Assembly: GCF_003260195.1 (NCBI RefSeq)
Contig: NZ_QEIH01000006.1
Location: 372,001-436,000 of the forward strand
From: Lutibacter citreus
GTDB taxonomy: Bacteria > Bacteroidota > Bacteroidia > Flavobacteriales > Flavobacteriaceae
Reading direction: 5' to 3'
DNA length: 64,000 nt
The position numbers and the translations under genes were made by a program. The notes under the pieces were generated by a model. The model made no database searches and was not told the DNA's origin. It saw only the letters and a program-made list of their open reading frames with translations. Each line of letters begins with the position of its first letter. Position 1 is the first letter of the stretch. Positions 18,293-27,816 of the stretch are shown here, in pieces.

Positions 18293-19780
18293 ATGGATAT
18301 TTTATCACTCTTTGTTGTAGTACCTGTACTAACAATAATTGCCTTGTTTTTTACAAAAGGGTTAAAACAGGCTCGCTTAGTTTCAATGGTTGGAAGTATA
18401 TTTCAACTTGGGATGGCTATTAATTTAGTTTTTGCTTATTTTAAAGAACGAGCTATAAATGATAGCATCATGGTTTTTACAAAAAACTATGTTTGGTTTA
18501 AGCATTTTAATATTCACTACGCCACAGGTGTAGATGGTATTTCAGTTGCATTAATAACTTTAACTACCATTGTTGTGCTTGCTGGTGTATTTATATCATG
18601 GAAGATACCAGATTTACCTAAAGAATTTTTCATATCTCTTTTAGTATTAGCAACAGGTGTTTATGGATTCTTTATTTCAATAGACCTGTTTACCATGTTC
18701 TTGTTTTACGAAATAGCCGTAATACCAATGTATTTGTTAATAGGTATTTGGGGAAGTGGCCCAAAAGAATATTCAGCAATGAAATTAACCTTAATGTTAA
18801 TGGGTGCTTCGGCTGTATTAATGGTTGGTATCTTTGGAATTTACTTCAACTCAAATGCAGATGGAGGTCCTTTAACTTTCAATATTTTAGAAATTGCTCA
18901 AGTAAATATTCCTTTTGAAGCTCAAAAATTATTTTTCCCATTAACTTTTATTGGCTTTGCAGTTCTTGGAGCTTTATTCCCTTTTCATACTTGGTCACCT
19001 GATGGTCACGCTTCAGCACCAACCGCAGTATCAATGTTACACGCAGGTGTATTAATGAAATTAGGAGGTTATGGTGTATTTAGAGTTGCTATGTTTTTAT
19101 TACCTGCAGGAGCAGTTCATTGGTCTTGGTTCTTTATTATTTTAGCAGCAATAGGTGTTGTTTATGGTGCTTTTGGAGCAATTAGACAAACCGATTTAAA
19201 ATATATAAATGCGTATGCATCTGTTAGTCACTTAGGGTTGGTTTTATTTGCTTTATTAACGCTAAATAAAATTGCTTGGAACGGAGCAATACTTCAATCA
19301 TTATCACACGGATTGCTAACAGCCATGTTCTTTGCACTAATTGGAATGGTTTACGGAAGAACGCATACAAGAGATATTAAAAAATTAGGTGGATTGATGA
19401 AGGTATTACCTTTTATTGGAGCAATTTATGTTATTACTGGTTTAGCTTATTTAGGGTTACCCGGTTTTAGTGGTTTTGTAGCGGAGATGAATATTTTTGT
19501 GGGAGCTTTTGAAAACACAGATATATTTCATAGAGTTTTAACTGTTTTAGCTGTTTCATCTATAGTAATAACAGCTGTTTATATTCTTAGGTTGGTTGGT
19601 AAAATTATGATGGGACCATTAGTAAATGATGATTTTAAAGATTTACCAAAAGTAACTTGGTATGAAAAAACTGGAATATTATTGTTATTAATTCCTATTA
19701 TAGGAATGGGAGTTGCGCCACTTTGGTTAAGTGATATGATTTTAGAGAGTATACAACCGTTTATTCAAGGAATATTATAA
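18293..19780 (+). CDS. nuoM: Complex I subunit M (antiporter-like)
   Basis: Second antiporter-like pump subunit, 495 residues. LFYEIAVIPMYLLIGIWG carries the helix-5 glutamate. LFPFHTWSPDGHASAPTAVS, where other NuoM proteins read LPDAH, and MLHAGVLMKLGGYG mark the central helices. SHGLLTAMFFALIGMVYGRT and the C-terminal helices complete the fold. Nothing is missing. Confidence 0.95.
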   Translation: MDILSLFVVVPVLTIIALFFTKGLKQARLVSMVGSIFQLGMAINLVFAYFKERAINDSIMVFTKNYVWFKHFNIHYATGVDGISVALITLTTIVVLAGVFISWKIPDLPKEFFISLLVLATGVYGFFISIDLFTMFLFYEIAVIPMYLLIGIWGSGPKEYSAMKLTLMLMGASAVLMVGIFGIYFNSNADGGPLTFNILEIAQVNIPFEAQKLFFPLTFIGFAVLGALFPFHTWSPDGHASAPTAVSMLHAGVLMKLGGYGVFRVAMFLLPAGAVHWSWFFIILAAIGVVYGAFGAIRQTDLKYINAYASVSHLGLVLFALLTLNKIAWNGAILQSLSHGLLTAMFFALIGMVYGRTHTRDIKKLGGLMKVLPFIGAIYVITGLAYLGLPGFSGFVAEMNIFVGAFENTDIFHRVLTVLAVSSIVITAVYILRLVGKIMMGPLVNDDFKDLPKVTWYEKTGILLLLIPIIGMGVAPLWLSDMILESIQPFIQGIL

Positions 19781-19800
19781 TATTTAAAATAGATAACTAA

Positions 19801-21228
19801 ATGAATTTTAGTAATTTTTTATTAATGAGACACGAAATTTTACTGTTAGCAATAACCCTATTGTTGTTGATAGGAGAAATTTTCATACATAAAAACAAGA
19901 AAGGAAGTCTTGTGCACTTGGCAATATTTTTATTTGGAATTCACACCGCTGTTGGATTTTTACAAATTGAAGAAAGCTCATTGTTTGGCGGAATGTTTAG
20001 AACTAACAATATGATTCATTTCTTTAAAAATGTATTGAATATTGGAGTTTTTATTCTACTTCTACAATCTGCTGATTGGCTACAAGAAAAAATTGTAAAT
20101 CAGAATAGAGGAACAGAATTCTTTATTTTATTATTCTCATCGTTATTGGGAATGTATTTTATGATTTCTTCTGGTGATTTCTTAATGTTTTATATTGGTT
20201 TAGAATTATCTACACTTCCTGTTGCCGCTTTAGCTGCATTTGAAGTGTCTAAAAGAATTTCAAGTGAAGCAGGCATCAAATTAATTCTTTCAGCTGCATT
20301 AGCTTCCGGAGTATCGTTATTTGGTATTTCATTGTTATATGCAACGTCAGGCTCCATATTTTTTAGTGATATTATTGAAGTAATTTCATCTAATGATTTA
20401 ACTATTTTAGGTTTTATACTATTCTTTACCGGATTGGCATTTAAAATATCATTAGTACCATTTCACTTTTGGACTGCCGATGTTTATGAAGGCGCACCCA
20501 TTAGTGTTGCCTCCTATTTATCCGTTATTTCAAAAGGAGCAGCAGTATTTATTTTAATGATTTTAATGTTTACTATTTTTAAACCATTAATGCACGTTTG
20601 GGAAAATATGGTATATGTAATTGCTTTAACAACTATGTTTATTGGAAATTTATTTGCTTTACGTCAAAAAAACATGAAACGTTTTTTAGCTTTTTCATCA
20701 ATTGCTCAAGCCGGTTTTATTTTGTTAGGTTTAATTACTGGTTCGCAATTAGGTGTGGCAACTATTGTATATTTTGTATTGATTTATATATTTTCTAATC
20801 TTGCTGCTTTTGGAGTTGTTCAGGCAATTTCACTTAAAACAGGAAAAGAAAATATGGATGATTATAATGGTTTGTATAGAACCAATCCAAAATTAAGTTT
20901 GGTGATGATGTTAGCTTTATTTTCTTTAGCTGGTATTCCACCAGTTGCCGGTTTCTTTGGTAAGTTTTTCTTATTTACTGCTGCTGCAAGTAAAGGTTAT
21001 TACTTATTAGTATTTTTAGCTGTTGTAAACGTAACAATTTCATTGTATTACTATTTATTGGTAATTAGAGCAATGTTTATTAGAAAAAACGAAAACTCTA
21101 TTCCGTTTTTCAATAATAAAATTTATATGAGATTGGGGCTTCTAATAAGCGTTATTGGAATTTTAGTGTTAGGATTATACAGCCCGCTGTATGATTATAT
21201 TTATGAATTAAGCAGCGTTTTTAATTAA
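19801..21228 (+). CDS. nuoN: Complex I subunit N (antiporter-like)
   Basis: Third antiporter-like subunit, next to NuoK. 475 residues with FMISSGDFLMFYIGLELSTL (helix-5 glutamate), FHFWTADVYEGAPISVASYL and FLAFSSIAQAGFILLGLITG. It closes the set of seven membrane subunits, so the proton-pumping arm is complete although the NADH module is not encoded here. An uncharacterised gene follows after six bases. Confidence 0.95.
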   Translation: MNFSNFLLMRHEILLLAITLLLLIGEIFIHKNKKGSLVHLAIFLFGIHTAVGFLQIEESSLFGGMFRTNNMIHFFKNVLNIGVFILLLQSADWLQEKIVNQNRGTEFFILLFSSLLGMYFMISSGDFLMFYIGLELSTLPVAALAAFEVSKRISSEAGIKLILSAALASGVSLFGISLLYATSGSIFFSDIIEVISSNDLTILGFILFFTGLAFKISLVPFHFWTADVYEGAPISVASYLSVISKGAAVFILMILMFTIFKPLMHVWENMVYVIALTTMFIGNLFALRQKNMKRFLAFSSIAQAGFILLGLITGSQLGVATIVYFVLIYIFSNLAAFGVVQAISLKTGKENMDDYNGLYRTNPKLSLVMMLALFSLAGIPPVAGFFGKFFLFTAAASKGYYLLVFLAVVNVTISLYYYLLVIRAMFIRKNENSIPFFNNKIYMRLGLLISVIGILVLGLYSPLYDYIYELSSVFN

Positions 21229-21234
21229 GAAATT

Positions 21235-21561
21235 ATGGCATTAGCAGGAAAACATACCTTTGGAAGTATTGGAGATACTAGAGTTACTTTTGTTGAAAAA
21301 AAGATAGATGAAAATCGTAAAAACTTTTTAAAAGCATTATTAGAACACAATGGTTTAGAAGTTATAATTCAAGAGGAAAAAAGAAAAACGGAAGAAGAAC
21401 CTCAACTGTATACAGTTGCAGTAACGGATATGGTTTTTAATCCAACTATCTGGGTTTTTGAACGCAAACTTAAAACATTGGACGGCAGAAAAGTAACGCA
21501 AGATTATTGGAACCAAAAAACGGATGACACTAATCCACATTATTGGAATTACGCCAATTAA
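21235..21561 (+). CDS. Uncharacterised small protein co-transcribed with nuo
   Basis: A 108-residue soluble protein with no signal peptide or membrane helix. It has many charged residues and ends in an aromatic segment (DDTNPHYWNYAN). I do not recognise the family. It follows nuoN after six bases with no terminator between, so it is very likely the last gene of the nuo operon. A role in assembly, ferredoxin docking or regulation of the EFG-less complex I is possible from position only. The next gene is convergent. Confidence 0.75.
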   Translation: MALAGKHTFGSIGDTRVTFVEKKIDENRKNFLKALLEHNGLEVIIQEEKRKTEEEPQLYTVAVTDMVFNPTIWVFERKLKTLDGRKVTQDYWNQKTDDTNPHYWNYAN

Positions 21562-21617
21562 TTTACATCCTTTTTCGTTATGCTAAATTTAGTTGAACAT
21601 CACAATCCAATTAAATT

Positions 21618-22610
21618 CTAAATATTCCCTAAAATATTATCCATAACCCAACTTGTATGCAAGGCTGTTTCACCTGTTGAAGGATGCGTAATGTTATTCA
21701 ATAAACATTCTTTCATAGCTTTTACATGGAAATATTGAACCTGTTCTGGGTGCTCAATATTTAATTCATAAGTTTCATTTTCACTTATTAATTTTATTGG
21801 ATTTTCTTCAAAAACAGAGAATTCTATTTGACCTTTTTCTCCATAAATTTCAACTTTATCTTCTTTTTTAAAAGTTCCAAAATTCCAACTTCCACTACCT
21901 GTAATATTATTCTTATGAATCCAACTTGCCGTAACGGCGTCTTTAGCCGTGTATAATTTTTGTTGATTTACACTTATTCCTTTAGCTTCTTTAATATTTC
22001 CTAAAAAATAAGTGAACAAATCTAAACTATGACTTGCCAAATCATCAAAATAACCTCCTGGAGCAATATTCTTATCGGTTCTCCAATTGTAATCTTTTGA
22101 TAAATCAACTTCTTTTGGCGGAATATGAAGTTTACAATTTATATGTCTCACTTCACCAATAGCTCCAGAATCAAGCCATTTTTTTACTTGTTGAAACCTT
22201 GGCAAGGATCTTCTATAATAAGCTACAAATAATGGTAAATTCATTTTTTTAAAAGCTTCAACTATCTGTAAACTCTCTTTATAACTTGGTGACAAAGGTT
22301 TTTCAATACAACAAGGTTTACCAGCTTTAGCAACTTTTACAGCGTAATATTTATGACTATCTGGTGGAGTTGCAATATAAATTGCATCAACATCATTGTT
22401 ATTTATAAGATCATCTGCATTTGAATAATACTTTGGAACATTATGTCTTTTCGCATAATCTTTAGCCTTGTTCTCATCACGCCTCATAACTGCTTCTAAA
22501 AAAAAACCTTCAATTTTATAATAAGCAGGACCACTTTTAATTTCAGTAACATTTCCACAACCTATAATTCCCCAGCGAATTTCTTTCAATGATTTTTCTG
22601 AACTATTCAT
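21618..22610 (-). CDS. Gfo/Idh/MocA family oxidoreductase
   Basis: NAD(P)-dependent oxidoreductase of 330 residues, distinct from the one at 4.8 kb. The Rossmann motif GIIGCGNVTEIKSG lies near residues 14-27, the family lysine in CIEKPLSPSY, and the catalytic Asp/His pattern in GGYFDDLASHSLDLF. The substrate, probably a sugar or sugar acid, is not readable. About 86 bases separate it from the glycosyltransferase gene upstream on the same strand. Confidence 0.87.
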   Translation of the reverse strand: MNSSEKSLKEIRWGIIGCGNVTEIKSGPAYYKIEGFFLEAVMRRDENKAKDYAKRHNVPKYYSNADDLINNNDVDAIYIATPPDSHKYYAVKVAKAGKPCCIEKPLSPSYKESLQIVEAFKKMNLPLFVAYYRRSLPRFQQVKKWLDSGAIGEVRHINCKLHIPPKEVDLSKDYNWRTDKNIAPGGYFDDLASHSLDLFTYFLGNIKEAKGISVNQQKLYTAKDAVTASWIHKNNITGSGSWNFGTFKKEDKVEIYGEKGQIEFSVFEENPIKLISENETYELNIEHPEQVQYFHVKAMKECLLNNITHPSTGETALHTSWVMDNILGNI

Positions 22611-22696
22611 ATTTACCCTTATGTTAAAGTTATAAAAGATAAAAATACGAAGTTTCCAATTTTTGAAGCCATAATCTAAATATAAATCAGTCCTTT

Positions 22697-23707
22697 TTAA
22701 ATAAATAAAAATTCATCTTCAACAATATAATCGTATAATATATGATCTATTATTTCTTGAGTTTCATTCGGAAAATCAAGCTCAACTCGATTATTACTCT
22801 GAATCCAATTTTCAATTTTTGAAAGGTGTTTTTTCTTTAATGATTTTAAAACAGGGACTCCTAATTCTTCCAAAGCAACCGCATTAAAATGTTGCTCATA
22901 TTGATTTTTCATAGGAATTACCATCAATTTTTTCTTTAAATAAATGGCCTCAGAAGGAGTTTCAAAACCAGCTCCACATAAAACACCTTGACAAGAAGCC
23001 ATGCTTTTTTCAAACTTTTTACTATTAATTGGTTTTACATAAACATTCTTTTTTTGATAATATTTAGTTGTTTTTTTTGAAAAAACCTTCCATTTTACAT
23101 CCTTAATTTTAGATAAAACATCAATAATTTTCTCATCAGAATAAGCAGGTAAATAAACCGTATAATGATCTTTTTCTGTTCTCTTTATTTCTCTAATTGT
23201 ATTTCTAATTATTGGCGAATAAACATTCTTATTATATTTTTTAAAATGAAACCCATATTTAAAATTACTATTCGCATAATTTTTAATAATAAATTTCCCA
23301 ATAACATCTAGGCAACTCGGTTTTGGTACATTGTTGGAATATAAAGTAGCTTGGTGACTTAATGAAATACATTTAACGCCTCTTAATTTACAAGCCCAAG
23401 CAGTTATTGGTTCAAAATCATTAATCACCAAATCATATTCTTCTACAGGAGCTTTTAAAACCTCTGTTACCACTCTTAATAAATTAATTTCTTGAAGTGT
23501 TCTAACAAAATCTATACCTCCTCTTTTTCCAAAGTAAAAACTCAAACCTTTGTATACAAAAGTTATTTTTTGTTCTAATTTAACTTCAGCTTGATTTCCG
23601 CTTATTAAAATATCAACTTGAGCTCTATTTAATAATGCCGGAATTACTTCCTTTGCCCTGCTTAAATGCCCATTTCCCGTACCTTGTATTGCGTATAATA
23701 TTTTCAT
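22697..23707 (-). CDS. Glycosyltransferase of the MJ1255/VC2487 family
   Basis: A 336-residue cytoplasmic GT-B-fold protein. The N-terminal GTGNGHLSRAKEVIPALL loop resembles MurG-like and monogalactosyldiacylglycerol-synthase-like enzymes. The C-terminal nucleotide-sugar site is seen in CQGVLCGAGFETPSEAIYLK followed by KKLMVIPMKNQYEQHFNA. Donor and acceptor are unknown. Its ATG overlaps the stop of the phosphoesterase gene by four bases, so the two are translated as a pair; a joint role in lipid or envelope glycoconjugate metabolism is inferred. Confidence 0.8.
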   Translation of the reverse strand: MKILYAIQGTGNGHLSRAKEVIPALLNRAQVDILISGNQAEVKLEQKITFVYKGLSFYFGKRGGIDFVRTLQEINLLRVVTEVLKAPVEEYDLVINDFEPITAWACKLRGVKCISLSHQATLYSNNVPKPSCLDVIGKFIIKNYANSNFKYGFHFKKYNKNVYSPIIRNTIREIKRTEKDHYTVYLPAYSDEKIIDVLSKIKDVKWKVFSKKTTKYYQKKNVYVKPINSKKFEKSMASCQGVLCGAGFETPSEAIYLKKKLMVIPMKNQYEQHFNAVALEELGVPVLKSLKKKHLSKIENWIQSNNRVELDFPNETQEIIDHILYDYIVEDEFLFI

Positions 23708-24606
23708 AAACTCTTAAAATTAAAATCGGCTAACAATTCTCCAAAAATTTCTTTTGATGTTTTATCTAAAATATCATTATCAATAATATCAATTACATCA
23801 TCCTTTCTATAGTCTCTCTCATCATACTTATAAAGTTTCCATTCTTTTTTTGAATATTCTAGCGATGTTAAATTTTCAACCCAATCTCCTGAATTTAAGT
23901 AAGTAACACTACCATTATTTGTTTTAATTTTTTTAATCGTTGGTTGATGTATATGACCACAAACCACATAATCATACTCATTATCTATTGCAATTTTCAC
24001 AGCAGTATCTTCAAAATTATTAATAAATTTTACAGCTGATTTTACGCTATCTTTTATTTTTTTTGATAATGATATTTTTTCTTTGCCCATTAAAGAACTA
24101 AAATAATTAACCGCTTTATTTATAAGAATTAGAGTGTCATAACCAACAGCGCCTAATTTCGCTAACCATTTTGAATGTTGCATAGTTACATCAAAAACAT
24201 CACCATGAAAGAACCAAGCTTTTTTACCGTTGAGCTCTAAAACTACTTTGTTTTTTATTGCTAAAGATCCTAACTGAAAACCTACAAATTTTCTCAACAT
24301 TTCATCATGATTTCCAGTTATGTAATAAATTTCTTTGCCTTGTGAAACCCAACGAATTAAATACTTAATAACTTTCATATGTGATTTTGGCCAATAACGT
24401 TTACTAAATTGCCAAATATCTACAATATCACCATTAAGAATAACGGTTTTAGGGTTGATACTTTTTAAATACTTTAATAATTCTTTTGCGTGACAGCCAT
24501 AAGTTCCCAAGTGAACATCGGAAATAACAACTACATCTAGTTTTCTTTTGCCTTTATTAAATTTCAAAATATTTATAAAATTATTAATATTAGCAATTAA
24601 CAACAA
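23704..24606 (-). CDS. LpxH-like calcineurin-type phosphoesterase
   Basis: A 300-residue metallophosphoesterase with the full set of metal-binding motifs: VISDVHLGTYGCHAKEL, VILNGDIVDIWQF, ITGNHDEML, FFHGDVFD and CGHIHQPTIKK. It belongs near UDP-2,3-diacylglucosamine pyrophosphatases (lipid A synthesis) but is longer than E. coli LpxH, with an insertion of about 40 residues after the HGDVFD motif (around 150-195). It is coupled to the glycosyltransferase. Whether it is the cell's lipid A enzyme or acts on another phospholipid or sugar-nucleotide is open. Confidence 0.78.
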   Translation of the reverse strand: MLLIANINNFINILKFNKGKRKLDVVVISDVHLGTYGCHAKELLKYLKSINPKTVILNGDIVDIWQFSKRYWPKSHMKVIKYLIRWVSQGKEIYYITGNHDEMLRKFVGFQLGSLAIKNKVVLELNGKKAWFFHGDVFDVTMQHSKWLAKLGAVGYDTLILINKAVNYFSSLMGKEKISLSKKIKDSVKSAVKFINNFEDTAVKIAIDNEYDYVVCGHIHQPTIKKIKTNNGSVTYLNSGDWVENLTSLEYSKKEWKLYKYDERDYRKDDVIDIIDNDILDKTSKEIFGELLADFNFKSL

Positions 24607-24652
24607 AATTGTTGCTTATAAGTTTACAAACTATTATTTAAAAGTTATTAAA

Positions 24653-25264
24653 TTACAATAGGCAATGATGAATATATCTAAATGTTAAGTTAATTCTTGG
24701 ATGAACTATTCTTTTACTTTTAGGTACGCTATGCATCCAATTTTCTTGAGTTGCTCCTTTCATCGCAATTAAACTGCCAGCTTCTAAAAACAAATCTACT
24801 TTCTGTTTGGTTTTATTATGTTTTAAAGAAAATTTACGAGCTGAACCTAAACTTAACGAAGCAATTACTGGATTTTTACCAAGTTCTTTTTCATCATCTG
24901 AATGCCAACCTAATCCTTCATCTCCTTTGTGGTATAAATTTAACAAACAAGAATTAAACTTTTCACCTGTTTTTTCTTCAACCAATTTTTTTAGAACCAA
25001 TAATTCTGGAGTCCATTTTAAGGCAGTTTTCTTTGTTCCAGAATAAGTATATTCAAAATTATCATCGCCAAACCAAGCTATTTTTCTAGAAGTTACAATG
25101 AGTTTTCCAAAAATAATTAGTTCGTCTTGTTTCCAAAAATCTGCAATTAAAAAATGGGCTAAATAGTGTTTGCATTCTTTTATACTTAATACTAAGCCAT
25201 AATTTATCAACTCTCCATCAAAAGGCAACCTATTTTGAAGGCTATTTGTATTAAATAAATCCAT
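24653..25264 (-). CDS. AlkB-like 2-oxoglutarate/Fe(II) dioxygenase
   Basis: A 203-residue protein of the AlkB superfamily, which repairs alkylated bases by oxidative demethylation. The iron and 2-oxoglutarate ligands are visible in order: the HxD of GLGWHSDDEKELG, the distal His of NWMHSVPKSKR and the arginines of PRINLTFRYIHH. Substrate-lid features (NSCLLNLYHKGDE, SLSLGSARKFSLKH) match the ALKBH2/3-like branch common in bacteria. It is a single gene with no visible SOS or Ada-type operator. Confidence 0.88.
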   Translation of the reverse strand: MDLFNTNSLQNRLPFDGELINYGLVLSIKECKHYLAHFLIADFWKQDELIIFGKLIVTSRKIAWFGDDNFEYTYSGTKKTALKWTPELLVLKKLVEEKTGEKFNSCLLNLYHKGDEGLGWHSDDEKELGKNPVIASLSLGSARKFSLKHNKTKQKVDLFLEAGSLIAMKGATQENWMHSVPKSKRIVHPRINLTFRYIHHCLL

Positions 25265-25290
25265 CTTAATAATAATTTGAGGACCTATTT

Positions 25291-27108
25291 TTAAATTATT
25301 GTTTTACCAATATAAACAAGAATATTTCCTTTTTCTATTTTAAAGGATTCTTTTAATGATGAAATAATATGAATTACACCTTCATTGTCTTTTAAGAAAA
25401 CAGGTATTGAATGTGATTCTTCATTAATTTTATTTAACAATTTTAAATAATGTTCAGGAGAAGACACTATTATTTCATTTATTAAAGGAAAATCACGTAC
25501 TACTTCACTTAAATTTAAATAATCATCTTTATGAGAAAATAGTTTTTCATTTGGTTGAATATTACCTTCCTTAAGTTCATCGGTTGACACTAATCTAAAG
25601 GCTCCTTGCTCTCCAAAAATTGGTGTAAATTTCTCTATTGCATATTCATTTATTGATTCGCTTCCTGTTAAGGCTAATAAATACCCTATATCATTTAACT
25701 CAACATCTTCAAGTAATTCATCAGAATAAACATTTCCTTCAATTGCCTCTAAACCTAATGAAACTGCATTTTCAATATGTCTGCTATTACTATCAATTAG
25801 CACTACTCTTCTTCCATTTTTCTTCAAATAAGTAGCTAATAACCGAGCAAGTTTTGAAGCTCCAATCATGATAATACCATCTGAAGATTTTAAAAACACA
25901 CCTGCAACCCTAGCAAATAAACGTGCTGTTGTTGCATTTAGTAATACAGTTCCTAGCACTATCATAAATACTAAAGGAGTAATATACTCAGCTCCTGGTT
26001 CCCCTTTCATTGCTAGCTTTAAACCAAATAACGAAGCAATCCCAGCTGCAACTATACCTCTTGGTCCCACCCAACTTATAAATAATTTTTCATTGAATTT
26101 TAGCCCTGACCCAGCGGTACTTAAAAATACAGACAGTGGTCTTAATATTAAAATCACGACTAAGAATAAGAAAAGCGTTTCCCATCTATAAAGCAACATC
26201 ATATCTTCAATATTAATGTTTGCAGCCAACAGAATAAATAAAATTGAAATTAACAGTATGCTTAATGATTCTTTAAAGTATAAAATTTCTTTAAGTTCAT
26301 CTACCTTTAAATTTCCAATTACCATCCCCATAACTACAACAGCAAGTAATCCTGATTCGTGTGCAAATAAATCTGACAATACAAAAACCATTAAAACTGC
26401 GGCAAGTGTTATTACGTTTAATAAATAATGAGGAATTAATTTAAATTTTAAGGAATAAAACAGTGCATAAGCAGATGTAAACCCTATTGATAGGCCTATA
26501 ATAACAATCTTTCCAAATTCAATTAAAGCTTCTCCTGTATATTCATAACCCGCTTCAACGCTTATAAATTCATAAACCAATACAGCAACAAGTGCTCCTA
26601 TTGGGTCTATTAAAATACCTTCCCATTTTAAAACTGCAGATACATCTTGTTTAAGAGGAATATTTCTTAATATAGGTGCTATTACAGTTGGACCAGTTAC
26701 AATTATTAATGCTGAAAATAAAAATGAAATTGCCCAACTTAAATCAAAAATAAAATGAGCTGCAACTCCAGCACCTAAAAAAGTAATTAACGATCCCAAT
26801 GAAATTAACTTTACTATCGCCGGACCAACATTAAGAATTTCATCTTTCTTAAGCGTTAAACCTCCTTCAAATAAAATAATACTAATTGCTAACGATACAA
26901 AGTTGAAAAGACGTTCTCCCGGAAATAATCCTTCGGTTCCGTTCCAAACAGGTTCAATCCATTTTGTTCCATCTTCTGAAATAAGCGTAGATATAGGGCC
27001 TACAAGCAATCCTATTAAGATTAATGGTAATATGGCTGGAATTTTAATTTTCCAAGCAAACCACTGAGCTAAAATCCCTAAAACAATTATTCCTGCTAAT
27101 TCAACCAT
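25291..27108 (-). CDS. CPA1-type cation:proton antiporter with RCK domain
   Basis: Inner-membrane Na+/K+:H+ antiporter of 605 residues. About twelve helices fill residues 1-390, with GPTVIAPILRNIPLKQD and SWVGPRGIVAAGIASLFGL as family motifs. A cytoplasmic TrkA-N-like Rossmann domain follows (IMIGASKLARLLATYLKKNG, VVLIDSNSRHIENA). Its glycine motif is GASKLA rather than GxGxxG, so nucleotide binding may differ from TrkA. A TrkA-C-like tail may be degenerate. Ion preference cannot be told. Confidence 0.87.
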   Translation of the reverse strand: MVELAGIIVLGILAQWFAWKIKIPAILPLILIGLLVGPISTLISEDGTKWIEPVWNGTEGLFPGERLFNFVSLAISIILFEGGLTLKKDEILNVGPAIVKLISLGSLITFLGAGVAAHFIFDLSWAISFLFSALIIVTGPTVIAPILRNIPLKQDVSAVLKWEGILIDPIGALVAVLVYEFISVEAGYEYTGEALIEFGKIVIIGLSIGFTSAYALFYSLKFKLIPHYLLNVITLAAVLMVFVLSDLFAHESGLLAVVVMGMVIGNLKVDELKEILYFKESLSILLISILFILLAANINIEDMMLLYRWETLFLFLVVILILRPLSVFLSTAGSGLKFNEKLFISWVGPRGIVAAGIASLFGLKLAMKGEPGAEYITPLVFMIVLGTVLLNATTARLFARVAGVFLKSSDGIIMIGASKLARLLATYLKKNGRRVVLIDSNSRHIENAVSLGLEAIEGNVYSDELLEDVELNDIGYLLALTGSESINEYAIEKFTPIFGEQGAFRLVSTDELKEGNIQPNEKLFSHKDDYLNLSEVVRDFPLINEIIVSSPEHYLKLLNKINEESHSIPVFLKDNEGVIHIISSLKESFKIEKGNILVYIGKTII

Positions 27109-27141
27109 TCTTTATTTATTTAATGTCAATATAATTATATT

Positions 27142-27612
27142 TTACCACTTATTAAACGGATTTTTGGCTATAACAGAATTGTAATATTGTTTTTTTCCTG
27201 TTACTTCCTGGCCTAACCATTTTGGTTTTTCAAATTTAAAATCTTCTGAAGGTAATTCAATTTCAGCAACTACCAAACCTTTATTTTCACCAAAAAATTC
27301 ATCCACTTCAAAAAACAAATTATTGTTAGTTGGAATAATATATCTATTTTTTTCAATAATTGAAGGTTCACATATTTTTAGTAAACTTTCAGCTTCAAGA
27401 ACATCAATCTCTTTTTCCCATTCAAAACGAGTTGTTCCTGATGCATTTCCAATTCCTTTTACCGTTATAAAACCTTTTCCATTTTTAATACGAACTCGAA
27501 CTGTTCGCTCTGGAACAGTTGATAAAAAACCTTGTGCTATTTTATAACTTTTAATGGAGACTTTTTTAAAATCTCCTTTAACTAAAAATTTTCGTTCAAT
27601 TTCTTGATTCAT
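27142..27612 (-). CDS. CYTH-domain protein (triphosphate tunnel metalloenzyme)
   Basis: A 156-residue soluble protein with the family hallmark ExExK at its start (NQEIERKFLVKG). The alternating charged strands of the tunnel fold follow: RTVRVRIKNGKGFITVKG, TRFEWEKEID, LFFEVDEFFGENKGLVVAEI. Bacterial relatives hydrolyse inorganic tripolyphosphate or have unknown phosphoryl substrates. It is 33 bases upstream of the antiporter gene and may be transcribed with it. Confidence 0.88.
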   Translation of the reverse strand: MNQEIERKFLVKGDFKKVSIKSYKIAQGFLSTVPERTVRVRIKNGKGFITVKGIGNASGTTRFEWEKEIDVLEAESLLKICEPSIIEKNRYIIPTNNNLFFEVDEFFGENKGLVVAEIELPSEDFKFEKPKWLGQEVTGKKQYYNSVIAKNPFNKW

Positions 27613-27756
27613 TTAATACAGTTTACAAACATTAAAAATTTACTCAATTTCAATTACTTTTGAAGCTCTAAAAAAATTAGTTTACTTATAGTTAATCATT
27701 AAAAAATTAATATAATTATTCTCTTCAATGTTATCATAAAAAAAGAATGAAAACTA

Positions 27757-27793
27757 AAAGAAGACCACTGAATTAAATTCAATAGTCTTCTTT
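27757..27793 (-). terminator. Terminator of sucAB
   Basis: An 18-bp stem with two G-U pairs in the minus-strand transcript (AAAGAAGACTATTGAATT with AATTCAGTGGTCTTCTTT), 24 bases past the sucB stop. The U-tract is short (CTTTTAGTTTTC). Confidence 0.7.
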
Positions 27794-27816
27794 ATTTTAT
27801 ATAAATCCGTTTAAAA

